From Carboxydothermus islandicus (lineage in GTDB: Bacteria; Bacillota; Z-2901; Carboxydothermales; Carboxydothermaceae): a stretch of DNA of 64,000 nt. How positions within the stretch are numbered: the first letter of the stretch is position 1; every line of letters starts with the position of its first letter. The stretch is from positions 61,972-125,971 of the forward strand of contig NZ_BDJL01000038.1 in NCBI RefSeq assembly GCF_001950325.1. The letters run 5' to 3'. Below, piece by piece: positions 25,721 to 34,808 of the stretch. Under the pieces are notes generated by a model. The model saw only the letters and a program-made list of their open reading frames with translations. It was not told where the DNA came from and searched no databases. Made by a program: the position numbers and the translations under genes.

Positions 25721-25760
25721 CCCCAAATATTTTGCTATAATTTTTGCAAAATATTTGGGG
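25721..25760. promoter_or_regulatory. Perfect 15-base inverted repeat before the DUF6431 gene
   Basis: CCCCAAATATTTTGC and its complement around TATAATTTTT, ending 12 bases before the start codon. It could be an operator or a structure that shields the transposase-like gene from read-through transcription. The loop contains TATAAT. Confidence 0.6.
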
Positions 25761-25772
25761 TGATTTATTTTG

Positions 25773-26366
25773 ATGATTTTTTACGATTTTGGCTTATCTG
25801 TCCGGGAATATGCTCACCGGGGCAAAAAGAATGATTTCCCTGAGGTTGACATTTGCCCGCATTGTAAGGGGCATATTCGACTGCTGCGGCATGGGTTTTA
25901 TAATAGAAATACCATTACTAATAATAATATTTTTTACATCCCTATCTGTCGTTTGAAATGTCCTTTCTGTGGTAAAACCGTATCTCTTATCCCTTCCTTT
26001 TTGTTTCCCTATTTACAGCATACCATTACTACCATTTTGGTTAAACTTAAGAATTTTTTCTGTTATCGAAAATTCACGGGATACCGCCAATTGATAGAGT
26101 TTTTAAGTCAGAGGTTCATGAAAAATCTGCTCCTCATTGAAATTTTTTTCCGGGATATTGGCTTTAGGGGTGTTTTCCCTTTTAAGCTAAAAGAAAAAGC
26201 CATAAAGTTGGTGGAAATGCTCCTGGCTTTTGCAAAGCCCCCCTCCGAAGAAGGGGCAACGGACATTTTCCGCTTAACTTTATGGCAAATTAATTCTATC
26301 CTTTTTTATCCTCCTGAAAACTATTTTTTTAGTGTGTTGGATTTTCCAAGTAGGTTAATCAGTTAA
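25773..26366 (+). CDS. DUF6431 transposase-like zinc-ribbon protein
   Basis: 197 residues from ATG (a TTG three bases upstream is possible). N-terminal zinc ribbon: CPHCKGHIRLLRHGFYNRN, then CPFCGKTVSLIPSFLFPYLQ, the pattern of DUF6431 proteins found in transposon-like settings. The rest is basic and helical with no visible DDE triad, so it is either the DNA-binding part of a transposase or a relic. Overlaps the end of the convergent gene by eight bases. An element-end repeat and a long hairpin lie upstream. Confidence 0.7.
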   Translation: MIFYDFGLSVREYAHRGKKNDFPEVDICPHCKGHIRLLRHGFYNRNTITNNNIFYIPICRLKCPFCGKTVSLIPSFLFPYLQHTITTILVKLKNFFCYRKFTGYRQLIEFLSQRFMKNLLLIEIFFRDIGFRGVFPFKLKEKAIKLVEMLLAFAKPPSEEGATDIFRLTLWQINSILFYPPENYFFSVLDFPSRLIS

Positions 26367-26922
26367 ATTCCGTATCAATACTTTTTTGCATTTCCTCCAA
26401 ATTTAATTCTGGCAATTTCTTCGTCTTTGATATTTCAAACATTTCTAATTTCATATAATCATGGTTAATAATTTTCCAATTACCTTTTTCTTTTTTCAGT
26501 TCAAAAGTATTTATCCCGGAACTAATAAACGGAGGATAAGCTTGCTGATTATCAATTTCCAATACTAAAATTACCTCAGCTTTATTATTTTTTACTTCAA
26601 TTTTCTTATAATTAAAAGTTACTGGAAACCGCCTTTTTTCCACATAACCATATTTCTTTTCATCAATATATTTTCTTCGTGCCACAAGACTTTTTAAAGC
26701 GATTACTTTATTTTGATTTTGAATCTTTGTCATATCTAAAAATGGTGTAATATCTTTATATTCTAACTCTAAATAAGCTTTATACTGGGTATCATAAAAT
26801 TTCTCTATTGTTTCCTTGATCTCGATGTCATAAGAATAGCCGTATATACTTGTATTTTGACTTATAATCATAAATAAAAATAATAAAGAAAAAATTAAAT
26901 ATCTTTTTGAAATATTCTTCAT
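26359..26922 (-). CDS. Secreted NTF2-like hypothetical protein
   Basis: 187 residues. Signal peptide (RYLIFSLLFLFMIISQNTSIYG). The mature part has the shape of a cystatin/NTF2-like accessory domain: a helix (IKETIEKFYDTQYKAYLELEY) followed by beta strands ending NTFELKKEKGNWKIINHDY. Similar domains precede amidase_6 domains in Firmicute secreted proteins, but no amidase domain follows here. AAGGAGGG ribosome site. Driven by a promoter with the GGAAT/ATTCC palindrome shared with two other loci. Confidence 0.7.
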   Translation of the reverse strand: MKNISKRYLIFSLLFLFMIISQNTSIYGYSYDIEIKETIEKFYDTQYKAYLELEYKDITPFLDMTKIQNQNKVIALKSLVARRKYIDEKKYGYVEKRRFPVTFNYKKIEVKNNKAEVILVLEIDNQQAYPPFISSGINTFELKKEKGNWKIINHDYMKLEMFEISKTKKLPELNLEEMQKSIDTEFN

Positions 26923-26947
26923 AATTTCCCTCCTTTTTTCATTTTTA

Positions 26948-26996
26948 GGAATATATTCCCGCTTATTACTATACGATAATCTTTTTTATATGTCAA
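26948..26996 (-). promoter_or_regulatory. Promoter plus GGAAT-N2-ATTCC operator, copy 1
   Basis: Minus-strand TTGACA (26991-26996), 17-base spacer, TATAGT (26968-26973), then AATAAGC and the perfect palindrome GGAATATATTCC (26948-26959). Identical layout recurs at 44954 and 57786. Confidence 0.75.
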
Positions 26997-27395
26997 GATA
27001 ATTTTTGAATTTTTCTGTAAATTTAAAATAAAGAGCCACCATGTTAAATCCCCGTTTCTGGTAAAAACGAATCGCCTTTAGATTATCATTGGTAGTGATA
27101 AGCCAGACTCTTTTACATCCTTGCTTTTTTGCCTCACTTAGCACACAATCAATTAGTTTACTGCCTATACCCTGATTTTCTTTTAAACTATCAAGGGATA
27201 CGATTTCACACTCCCCGTTTTCTATATGATAAGTTATTAATCCCTCTATTTTTCCCTCATTTAAAGCTACAAAACCCGGAAGTTTATCTACATAATGCAC
27301 CTTACCTTTAGCTACCATTATCGGCGCACCCCAGTGCTCGGTAAAAAAATTAAAAACTTCTTTTCTTATGGTTTATCAATAGGTTTAATTTCCAT
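26986..27395 (-). pseudogene. GNAT acetyltransferase, frameshifted near the N-terminus
   Basis: The long frame starts inside the domain (MVAKGKVHYVDKLPGFVALNEG) and contains the acetyl-CoA motif ENQGIGSKLIDCVLSEAKKQGCKRVWLITTNDN and RFYQKRGF. Upstream, an ATG at 27395 with AAGAGTGG reads MEIKPIDK and then goes out of frame; one extra A at the AAA near 27372-27374 restores MEIKPIDKTIRKEVFNFF and the normal domain start (TEHWGAPIMVAKG). The intact part might still fold if started internally, which seems unlikely. Confidence 0.75.
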
Positions 27396-27558
27396 GGTAC
27401 CACTCTTTTATCTAAGTTCAATAAAAACTGTTCTTACCTAATAAATTCACTTTTTTCTGAATGGGTATGCACTCGAAGAATCCCTACTATGTCAAATGTG
27501 AATTGGAAAATGCCCTATCTAAAAAAAGCCAAGCAGAAATCAGGACAAATATTTTTTC

Positions 27559-28140
27559 CTACAGTTCCCCTTTTAGCCCAATAACATCTGCTACTTTCTG
27601 CATACCTTTTAAAGTTTCTTCAATTAATTTATCCAATTCCATCCCCAGCATTTTTGCCCCCTCTTCAATAACCTCTCTATTTACTCCTGCGGCAAAACCC
27701 TTTTGCTTCCATTTTTTCTTTACCGATTTTACCTCGAGATCCAGGATACTTTTACTTGGCCGCATAAGAGCAGTCGCAGTAATCAATCCCGTTAATTCGT
27801 CAATTGCATATAGTACTTTTTCCATCCTTTCCACCGGTTCAACATCAGTACAAATCTTCCAGCCATGGCTTTCTATTGCCCGAATGTAATCTTCCGGCCA
27901 GTTTCTTTCGGTCAATATTTCTCTTACTTTCTTACAATGTTCATCAGGATACATTTCATAATCAAGGTCATGAACTAATCCGATAATTCCCCATTTTTCC
28001 TTATCTTCTTCGCCAAAAAGTTCGGCAAAGTGCAGCATTACCGCTTCAACCGCCAGAGCATGTTTAATCAAACTTTCACTTTTGTTATACTCTTTAAAAA
28101 GTTTAAATGCTTCTTCCCTGTTGGGAACAATTTTTTTCAT
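27559..28140 (-). CDS. HD-domain phosphohydrolase (HDIG type)
   Basis: 193 residues. HD signature: LIKHALAVEAVMLHFAELFG (first His) and GLVHDLDYEMYPDEHCKK (His-Asp), with later EDYIRAIESHGW supplying further ligands. Matches the stand-alone HDIG proteins of uncertain substrate in Firmicutes. Single gene, no signal peptide. Confidence 0.85.
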   Translation of the reverse strand: MKKIVPNREEAFKLFKEYNKSESLIKHALAVEAVMLHFAELFGEEDKEKWGIIGLVHDLDYEMYPDEHCKKVREILTERNWPEDYIRAIESHGWKICTDVEPVERMEKVLYAIDELTGLITATALMRPSKSILDLEVKSVKKKWKQKGFAAGVNREVIEEGAKMLGMELDKLIEETLKGMQKVADVIGLKGEL

Positions 28141-28350
28141 TACCTACCCCCCTCTTTCCGGCTAAAATTATCTTGGTAATTGTTAAGCCTTGGATATCTT
28201 AAATCTAATTATATTAAGTCTTCATCTTATAATAAGTCTTCATCTTAAGGTTCTTCGACAAAAAACAGTGAGTTTCCTTCCTTATCTGGGGCCTTGAAAT
28301 TGGTAGTTAATTACGAGTTACGCAAAACTTTAAGGTAATAAATTATAAAA

Positions 28351-28368
28351 GCGCACCTTTTGGTGCGC
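28351..28368 (-). terminator. Terminator after efp
   Basis: GCGCACC/GGTGCGC stem with a T run on the minus strand, 8 bases after the efp stop. Confidence 0.85.
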
Positions 28369-28375
28369 CTGTAAG

Positions 28376-28933
28376 TTAAACTCTTTTAATATACTGGCCG
28401 GTACGGGTGTCAATTTGCAGTACATCGCCCACTTCCACAAAGAACGGAACCTGAACCACGTAGCCGGTTTCTAAAGTTGCCGGTTTGCTGCCACCGGAAG
28501 CAGTATCTCCTTTAATTCCCGGAGGGGTGTCGATTACTTTTAGCTCGACAAAGTTGGGAAGTTCCACCCCGATAACCTTGTCTTTGAAAAACAGTACCCA
28601 GAGGTTGGTGTTTTCTTTAACGTAATTAATGGCATCGCCAAACTGCTCTCTGGTCAGCGGAAACTGGTCATAGGTTTCCATATCCATGCAGTAGAAGTTA
28701 TCGCCATCATTGTAGAGATACTGCACTTCCCGACGGTCTACGTGGGCTTTGGGAACTTTTTCACCGGCGTTAAAAGTTTTTTCAATTACGGCACCGGTCA
28801 TTAAGTTCCGAAGCTTGGACCTGACAAAAGGGCTACCTTTTCCGGGCTTAACATGCTGAAATTCAATTACCTGATATACCTCCCCATCCAATTCAATGGT
28901 AAGCCCTGTACGAAAATCGTTGGTTGAAATCAT
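28376..28933 (-). CDS. efp: Elongation factor P
   Basis: 185 residues, usual length. Begins [41 protein letters not shown], with the KPGKG loop carrying the residue (Lys32) that interacts with the peptidyl-tRNA; three beta-barrel domains follow, ending GQYIKRV. Relieves ribosome stalling at proline stretches. Last gene of the aroQ-pepP-efp cluster, a common Firmicute arrangement. Confidence 0.97.
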   Translation of the reverse strand: MISTNDFRTGLTIELDGEVYQVIEFQHVKPGKGSPFVRSKLRNLMTGAVIEKTFNAGEKVPKAHVDRREVQYLYNDGDNFYCMDMETYDQFPLTREQFGDAINYVKENTNLWVLFFKDKVIGVELPNFVELKVIDTPPGIKGDTASGGSKPATLETGYVVQVPFFVEVGDVLQIDTRTGQYIKRV

Positions 28934-28972
28934 CCCAAAACCTCCTTAATTCTAAATTTTATTTAAGAAATC

Positions 28973-30037
28973 TTAGAGTATAATTAAATTTTTAGGAGAA
29001 CGGGTTAAAACTTCAAAGCCGTTTTCGGTAACCAATACCGTATCTTCTATCCGTACCCCCCCGCTACCGGGGAGATAAATACCCGGCTCGATAGTTACCA
29101 CCATCCCCGGCTGTAAAACCGCCTTCCCTTTAGGAGAAAGTCGTGGACCTTCATGGATATTTAAGCCTACCCCGTGGCCTAAACCGTGGCCAAAATACTC
29201 GGCATATCCTGCTTTGGCGATAATATCCCGGGCCACCCGGTCCACATCTACCGCCAGCGCTCCAGGACGGACGGCTTGTAAAGCCGCTTCCTGAGCCTGA
29301 AGAACTACATCATATATTTCAAGCATTTTTTCCGAAGGTTCCCCTATCGCTACTGTCCGGGTAATATCGGAATGATACCCCTGATATTTTGCCCCAAAAT
29401 CCAGAGTAACCATTTCCCCGGAAATAATTTCTTTCTCCGATGCCACTCCGTGGGGCAGGGCGCCCCGCTCCCCTGAGGCAACAATAGTTTCAAAGGCTAT
29501 ATCTTCCGCTCCCGCTTCCCGCATAAACTTTTCTAACTCCCAGGCCACTTCCTTTTCGCTCATACCCGGAGTTAACTTTTTTAAAAGGTGGTTAAAGGCC
29601 GCATCGGCAATGGCACAGGCTTTTTTAATAACTTCCACTTCATCTTTATCCTTAATTTCCCGGAGTTCATCCACTATTTCCGGTAAACTTACCAGATTCA
29701 CCCCTGAAGCTTTTTCGGAAATTTCCCGGTAGTCTTTAAAGGTCAGGGCATCTCCTTCAAAATGCAAAGTATCGATTTTTAATTTCTTTAAAAGCTCGGC
29801 TACATGGGAATAAATCGTGTCTTCGTGTTTTTCTATAATAAACCCCCGGCACTGTTTGGCCGCCTGTTCTACATAGCGAAAATCGGTAATAAAGTAATTT
29901 TTCTCGGGAGTAATCAACACCGCACCGGAACTTCCGGTAAAGCCTGCTATGTAGCGCACATTTTCTCTTTTGGTGATAAAATAGGCGTTAATTCCTTCTT
30001 TTAAAAGCTTTTTTCTAAGCTTTTCCACCCGCTCCAT
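28973..30037 (-). CDS. Xaa-Pro aminopeptidase (M24 family)
   Basis: 354 residues. N-terminal creatinase-like domain, then the pita-bread catalytic domain with metal ligands in TLDFGAKYQGYHSDITRT, GHGLGHGVGLNIHEGPRLS and VVTIEPGIYLPGSGGVRIEDT. Cleaves N-terminal residues preceding proline. Overlaps the end of aroQ by 23 bases and is followed by efp, so the three are co-transcribed. Confidence 0.94.
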   Translation of the reverse strand: MERVEKLRKKLLKEGINAYFITKRENVRYIAGFTGSSGAVLITPEKNYFITDFRYVEQAAKQCRGFIIEKHEDTIYSHVAELLKKLKIDTLHFEGDALTFKDYREISEKASGVNLVSLPEIVDELREIKDKDEVEVIKKACAIADAAFNHLLKKLTPGMSEKEVAWELEKFMREAGAEDIAFETIVASGERGALPHGVASEKEIISGEMVTLDFGAKYQGYHSDITRTVAIGEPSEKMLEIYDVVLQAQEAALQAVRPGALAVDVDRVARDIIAKAGYAEYFGHGLGHGVGLNIHEGPRLSPKGKAVLQPGMVVTIEPGIYLPGSGGVRIEDTVLVTENGFEVLTRSPKNLIIL

Positions 30038-30479
30038 CTTTCTCCCGCCTTTTTAGATAATCAATTAACGCTATTAACCCAAGACGATAGCTATCCACCC
30101 CGAAGCCGGCAATGTAGCCGATACAAGCACCAGCGGTAACCGAATGTTGCCGGAACTCTTCCCTTTTATAAAGATTGGAAAGGTGAACCTCCACCGCCGG
30201 CTTTCCTACCGCCAGCAAAGCATCTCTTAAAGCAATGCTGTAATGGGTATAAGCACCGGGATTTATTAAAATCCCGTCTATTTCCCGGTAATACCGGTGA
30301 ATAAGGTCTATTAACTCCCCCTCGCCATTTTTCTGGTAAAAAATAATTTCCACCCCGTGATTTTCGGCAAAATCGGTAAGGTACTTTTCTATTTCTTCTA
30401 AACTTACCTTGCCGTAAATTTCCGGTTCCCTAATTCCCAGAAGATTTAAGTTCGGCCCGTTTAAAACCAGTATTTTCAT
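30015..30479 (-). CDS. aroQ: Type II 3-dehydroquinate dehydratase
   Basis: 154 residues. Starts MKILVLNGPNLNLLGIREPEIYG; catalytic Tyr in EIYG and active-site HYSIALRDAL, then EVHLSNLYKREEFRQHSVTAGACIGYIAGFG. Catalyses the third step of the shikimate pathway. First gene of the aroQ-pepP-efp cluster. Confidence 0.97.
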   Translation of the reverse strand: MKILVLNGPNLNLLGIREPEIYGKVSLEEIEKYLTDFAENHGVEIIFYQKNGEGELIDLIHRYYREIDGILINPGAYTHYSIALRDALLAVGKPAVEVHLSNLYKREEFRQHSVTAGACIGYIAGFGVDSYRLGLIALIDYLKRREKDGAGGKA

Positions 30480-30521
30480 TTTTTCACCCCAATCCTTGAA
30501 AATTGTAACATAATTTTAAAT

Positions 30522-30554
30522 AAAAAAAAAGCCCGGTTAACTGATTTGCCGGGC
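30522..30554 (-). terminator. Terminator enclosing the stop codon of the GGDEF-EAL gene
   Basis: GCCCGG/CCGGGC stem (30531-30536, 30549-30554) followed by T9 on the minus strand. The TAA of the GGDEF-EAL gene lies in the loop, so the last codons are part of the terminator. Confidence 0.85.
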
Positions 30555-32771
30555 ACCACCTTTCTTGACTTGAGGAATGAAGTCTTGGTATACTTTTTGA
30601 GCAATTTGAGTAGCCTCATCTGGAGGTAAAGGTTTGCTAAAATAATAGCCTTGAACTTTGTCACAACCACATCTTATGAGATAATCAAGCTGTTCTCTTG
30701 TTTCTACTCCTTCAGCAGCTACACTAAGTTTCATCCTGTGGGCTAATAGAACAGCCGCATCTATAATAGCTTTATTTACATCTTTCGTTATCTCATTCAC
30801 AAATGACCTGTCAATTTTTAAACCATCAACCATATATTCCTGAAGGTATCTTAAAGAGCTGTTTCCCGCTCCGAAATCATCAACGATTATTTTAACCCCC
30901 GCTTCCTTTAACTTATAAAGATTCTTCGCTGCTATTTCCATCTCTCTTACCAGGACAGTTTCAGTAAGCTCCAGTTCCAGGTATTGGGGATCAAGCTCAA
31001 CTTCTTTTAATATTGCAAGCACGTTGTTCGCAAAATTTAGTTGCTCTAACTGATGTACTGAAATATTTACCGCAATACTTAATCCGGAATATCCCATGTT
31101 AAGCCATTCTTTCATTTGCATGCAAGCTTTCCTTAAGACCCACTCACCTAAAGGTATTATCTGCCGCGTCTCTTCAGCAATAGGAATAAAGTGGTTGGGA
31201 CTTAGCAACCCTTTTTTAGGATGCTGCCATCTCACCAGGGCTTCCATGCTTGTTACTTTACCGGTCCTTACATCTACAAGAGGCTGGTAATAGAGAAAGA
31301 ACTGCTCTTTTTCCAAAGCCATTCTTAAATCACTTTTTATTAAATTGACCAAATCTACCTCACTCTTCATGACTATATCAAAATACTGGAAATTATTTTT
31401 TCCTTTTCTCTTAGCTTTGTACATGGCTATATCCGCATTTTTAAGTAATTCTCTCTCGTTTTTGCCATGGTCAGGATATATGGCAATACCTATGCTTACA
31501 GTAACATACAACTCATGATTACTAATCTTTATTGGTTGATTTAGCAGCTCTAATATCCTACTGGCAACTATAACTGTATCATCAAGATTATTTATATCTG
31601 GCATCAAAATGGCAAACTCATCGCCGCCTATTCTGGAAACTATATCTGTATGTCGTACACCCATAATCAGCCTTTTAGCAATTTTTTTCAACAGCTTGTC
31701 CCCCAAGAGATGTCCAAAAGAATCGTTAATATTTTTAAAGTTATCAAGGTCCACAAAAAACACTGCAAGTTTCTTGCTACACCTTTTGGCATCCATCATC
31801 GCAACTTTTAGCCTTTCCATAAAAACATTACGGTTTGGCAAACCTGTTAAAGAGTCATATAAAGCCATGTATTCCAACTTGCTTTCCATTTCCTTTTTTA
31901 AAGTAATATCCGTGTGAGACCCTGCCATTCTTATGGCCTTACCTTCTTCATCCCACAAAGCTTTCCCTCGGCTTAAAATCCATTTATACTTGCCATTTTT
32001 TGTTTTAATTCGGAACTCGCATAAGTAAAATGGTGTCTTTTTTTCAAGGTGATTACGTAGGCTATTTATAACTTTTTTAATATCTCTGGGATGAATAGCC
32101 TTAAGCCATTTTTCGTAGTAGTTGTTTATTACTTCACTTTCAGAATCAAAGATATCTTTCCACTTCTCAGATACATATGCCGTATCGGTAACCAAATTCC
32201 AGTCCCATAGCCCATCACTTGCTCCTTCAACCGTTAATTTGTAACGTTCTTCCCCTCTTTTCAGCTCCTTTAACTCTTCTTCCTGAGCCAGAAGCTTTTC
32301 ATTTATTGCAAACAGTTCAGCTTGTTTTGCCATTAATTTTTCGTTAACCGCAAGAAGTTCTTTGTCGGCTTTTTCAAGCCTTTTTTCTATGTTTTTTAAA
32401 TCTGTAATGTCCACACCTGTGGAAACGATATACTTGTTCCCTTCATCATCACAAATAATATGGTTATGCCACATAAGGTAAGTTATTCTACCATCTTTCA
32501 ATACCATCTGACTTTCACATTTGTAGTAAAAGTCTTTATCTTCTGAATCATCCAGATGCTCTATTATGAGGTTCACCAAATTTTGGGGAATTATTAAACT
32601 TACATCTATCCTGTCTTTTTGTTCAGCAATTTTTAAATCAATTACTTCCTGGGTATAGCGATTGAACCAAACCACTTTCCCATCCAGGGTCCAAACTACT
32701 ATTGGCATCTGCTCTTTTTCAAGAATTCTCCATAAAAATTCTTCCTCCATTTTAAGAAAGGTGTTACCCAT
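30537..32771 (-). CDS. PAS-PAS-GGDEF-EAL c-di-GMP signalling protein
   Basis: 744 residues, no membrane segment. First PAS about 12-125, a heptad-rich linker 128-172 with three imperfect copies of a NEKLxAxxxEL unit, second PAS 175-293 with the PAC-type segment, GGDEF 300-465 (GGDEF at 382-386, I-site RHTD at 373-376) and EAL 475-735 (EALVRW from 510, DDFGAGNSSL). Both catalytic motifs look intact, so the net activity cannot be read from sequence. Lies 75 bases after the MCP-like gene. Confidence 0.93.
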   Translation of the reverse strand: MGNTFLKMEEEFLWRILEKEQMPIVVWTLDGKVVWFNRYTQEVIDLKIAEQKDRIDVSLIIPQNLVNLIIEHLDDSEDKDFYYKCESQMVLKDGRITYLMWHNHIICDDEGNKYIVSTGVDITDLKNIEKRLEKADKELLAVNEKLMAKQAELFAINEKLLAQEEELKELKRGEERYKLTVEGASDGLWDWNLVTDTAYVSEKWKDIFDSESEVINNYYEKWLKAIHPRDIKKVINSLRNHLEKKTPFYLCEFRIKTKNGKYKWILSRGKALWDEEGKAIRMAGSHTDITLKKEMESKLEYMALYDSLTGLPNRNVFMERLKVAMMDAKRCSKKLAVFFVDLDNFKNINDSFGHLLGDKLLKKIAKRLIMGVRHTDIVSRIGGDEFAILMPDINNLDDTVIVASRILELLNQPIKISNHELYVTVSIGIAIYPDHGKNERELLKNADIAMYKAKRKGKNNFQYFDIVMKSEVDLVNLIKSDLRMALEKEQFFLYYQPLVDVRTGKVTSMEALVRWQHPKKGLLSPNHFIPIAEETRQIIPLGEWVLRKACMQMKEWLNMGYSGLSIAVNISVHQLEQLNFANNVLAILKEVELDPQYLELELTETVLVREMEIAAKNLYKLKEAGVKIIVDDFGAGNSSLRYLQEYMVDGLKIDRSFVNEITKDVNKAIIDAAVLLAHRMKLSVAAEGVETREQLDYLIRCGCDKVQGYYFSKPLPPDEATQIAQKVYQDFIPQVKKGGARQIS

Positions 32772-32846
32772 TGTTTATATTAATTCCTCCTCATCTTCAT
32801 TTTCTACACCCACTAACATCAAGTGCAATCCGTAGTTTACTACTAC

Positions 32847-33836
32847 TTAGAAAAACTCTACATTACTTAGTAAATTGCTTTCCTGCGCTGGTAAAGAACC
32901 ATTAATTACCTTTTGGTGAAGATCTCGCTCTTCTTCTGAAGTATACAAAGCCTCAATTTTGCTTAATAACTCACCCTGTTCTCCGTTTTGGAGATACTCA
33001 TCAATTATTTTTAAACTTTTAATTACATTGTTTAAGCGCTGAGCAATAATATCTTGAAACTGAAAGTTAACAGCTCCCTGAAGAATGACATCCTCTAAAT
33101 CATTTAAAGCAACTTCAGCACTTTTAAATATTTCTTTGGTCTTTTCACCCCATTCGCGACTTATCCTACCGCTTTCACTTATTTTACTATTAGCAGCTCT
33201 AAGTTGAGTTAAAAAATAATCTTCTAATTCCCCCAGATGTTCTGTTAATTCATCTACCTTTTTCTCAAATACCTTATTATGCTCAGCTAAATTTTCAATG
33301 GCTTCGGAAGTTTTACTTATTAAAATTTGGATTTCCTGAGCCACAACCGTAAAACTGTTACTGGACGTTCCCAGCCTCGCTGCCTCAAGGGAAGCATTTA
33401 AAGCCACTACCCGGGTTTTTCGGGTTACGTTTTTTAAAAGTTCTACCAATCTTTCCTGTCCATCCTTCCCCCAAAATCGGAAGATTCCGTCAACTTTTTC
33501 TACCAAAGTGTGCAAGTATTCTTCGACCTCTTTTAATACCCGCGCATTTTCATCTACTACTGCACCTATTGCTTCAATACTTTTCCGGTTTAACTCTAAT
33601 ACCTCCTGAAGGGATTTGGCTATTGTTTCTTTACTATTTTTGACCATTTTCATGCTAACTTCAGCAGCTTGTCCCATTTCTAATACTGCTGCTTCGCTTA
33701 AATTAATAACTTTCTCGATTTGCTTTTCCAATATAACAAAAGACTCTCGAATTTCCATAATATTTATGTCATTTTTTTGACTATCGTTCTTTTTTTCTTT
33801 TGCTAATACTCCTCCCCCAAACATCCCACTAAACAC
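32847..33836 (-). CDS. Cytoplasmic MCP-like signalling protein with C-terminal FQDxxxQ helix
   Basis: 329 residues, no membrane segment, almost all helical. Residues 143-172 (RVVALNASLEAARLGTSSNSFTVVAQEIQI) match the chemoreceptor hairpin tip that contacts CheA/CheW. About residue 260, NFQFQDIIAQRLNNVI has the DxxxQ spacing of the CheZ phosphatase motif. No ligand domain is seen. Next gene is a PAS-GGDEF-EAL protein, suggesting a link between chemosensory and c-di-GMP signalling. Could simply be a divergent soluble receptor. Confidence 0.75.
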   Translation of the reverse strand: MFSGMFGGGVLAKEKKNDSQKNDINIMEIRESFVILEKQIEKVINLSEAAVLEMGQAAEVSMKMVKNSKETIAKSLQEVLELNRKSIEAIGAVVDENARVLKEVEEYLHTLVEKVDGIFRFWGKDGQERLVELLKNVTRKTRVVALNASLEAARLGTSSNSFTVVAQEIQILISKTSEAIENLAEHNKVFEKKVDELTEHLGELEDYFLTQLRAANSKISESGRISREWGEKTKEIFKSAEVALNDLEDVILQGAVNFQFQDIIAQRLNNVIKSLKIIDEYLQNGEQGELLSKIEALYTSEEERDLHQKVINGSLPAQESNLLSNVEFF

Positions 33837-33899
33837 CTCCCGAAAACATTTCTTGCCACAAATCCTTCAATAAGGTAATATTTTCTATTTCTTACCTGT

Positions 33900-33920
33900 A
33901 ATTGTACTATATGTACAATT
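33900..33920. promoter_or_regulatory. Palindrome upstream of the MCP-like gene
   Basis: Eight-base perfect arms AATTGTAC and GTACAATT around TATAT, about 65 bases before the start codon. Candidate repressor site; I cannot name the regulator. The rest of 33921-34185 is AT-rich with no gene seen. Confidence 0.5.
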
Positions 33921-34185
33921 TATTTTCAATAGTTTACACAAATATTGCATAGTTAATTATATGTCAATTAGTTATTCAATTTTGTATGAGAATGCACAAA
34001 AAAGAAATTTTTATTAGCTTTTAAGTTCCTTATCTAAACCAATTGTATGTTTTTTTAGTAAATAATTAATAAATCTTATGTAAAAGAACAAAGCGACACT
34101 CCAGAAGTTTTTTAGGACATTTAGTCTAATTATTTAAGGCTAAAAAATATTCCTGAAGAGATTTTACAGTGAGGTTTTATCAAAA

Positions 34186-34213
34186 AAAGCCTATCCAAAT
34201 ACGGATAGGCTTT
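34186..34213 (-). terminator. Terminator after the 126-residue membrane protein gene
   Basis: Eleven-base arms AAAGCCTATCC and complement, six-base loop, A/T runs on both sides. Confidence 0.85.
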
Positions 34214-34232
34214 AAATGATTATGGATCCCAT

Positions 34233-34613
34233 TTATAATTCGCCCAAAGTAGCAACTATTTCATAAAATCCTTGCTCTCCGCAATAGGTAAAAGCACCGG
34301 AAATTAAGGAAAACATCTCTAAAAAAGTATGAAACTCTACTCCCAAATTCCCGGAAAGATGTGCTGCAACATAAACAACAATAATGTAAGCTAAAAATAC
34401 CCAGAATCCACTCCAGCCAAGGTAGAGGGGTAATAAAAACATGGGAATCAACAAAAAAACCCACAGGGATAGCTCATCCCCCAAACGCGATGGTAACAGG
34501 ATAAAAGCGGCAATGGTAAAAATAACGTTTATTAAAAAAACAATCTTTGCGCTCAGGGGAAAACCCAGCCGGTCTTTGGGATTTGTTATTAATTTGCCGC
34601 TTTTTTTCTCCAT
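34233..34613 (-). CDS. Small membrane protein, function unknown
   Basis: 126 residues with three or four hydrophobic segments (AKIVFLINVIFTIAAFILL, LWVFLLIPMFLLPLYLGW, FWVFLAYIIVVYVAAHL, MFSLISGAFTYC). The charged N-terminus would be cytoplasmic. I recognise no family. Has its own terminator and stands alone. Confidence 0.75.
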   Translation of the reverse strand: MEKKSGKLITNPKDRLGFPLSAKIVFLINVIFTIAAFILLPSRLGDELSLWVFLLIPMFLLPLYLGWSGFWVFLAYIIVVYVAAHLSGNLGVEFHTFLEMFSLISGAFTYCGEQGFYEIVATLGEL

Positions 34614-34772
34614 ATAATTACCTCTTTTTCTCTTTTTAAATATTTTACAATTTTTTCAGAAAAGTTTCAATATTGCGAAATGTTATTGTTATCACATGTT
34701 TCCTACTTATATTAGTAATTAACAATTATCTAATATTACTTTACGAAAATTTTTTACCCAAATTTATTAAAA

Positions 34773-34798
34773 AAACCTATCCTAAAAGGGATAGGTTT
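34773..34798 (-). terminator. Terminator after the VCBS/SH3-like gene
   Basis: AAACCTATCC/GGATAGGTTT stem with six-base loop, 11 bases after the stop. Confidence 0.85.
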
Positions 34799-34808
34799 AT
34801 GTTCAAAA

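Noticed and set aside
28934..28972. Separate promoter for efp
   Set aside because: The gap is short with no -35/-10 pair; co-transcription with pepP is simpler.
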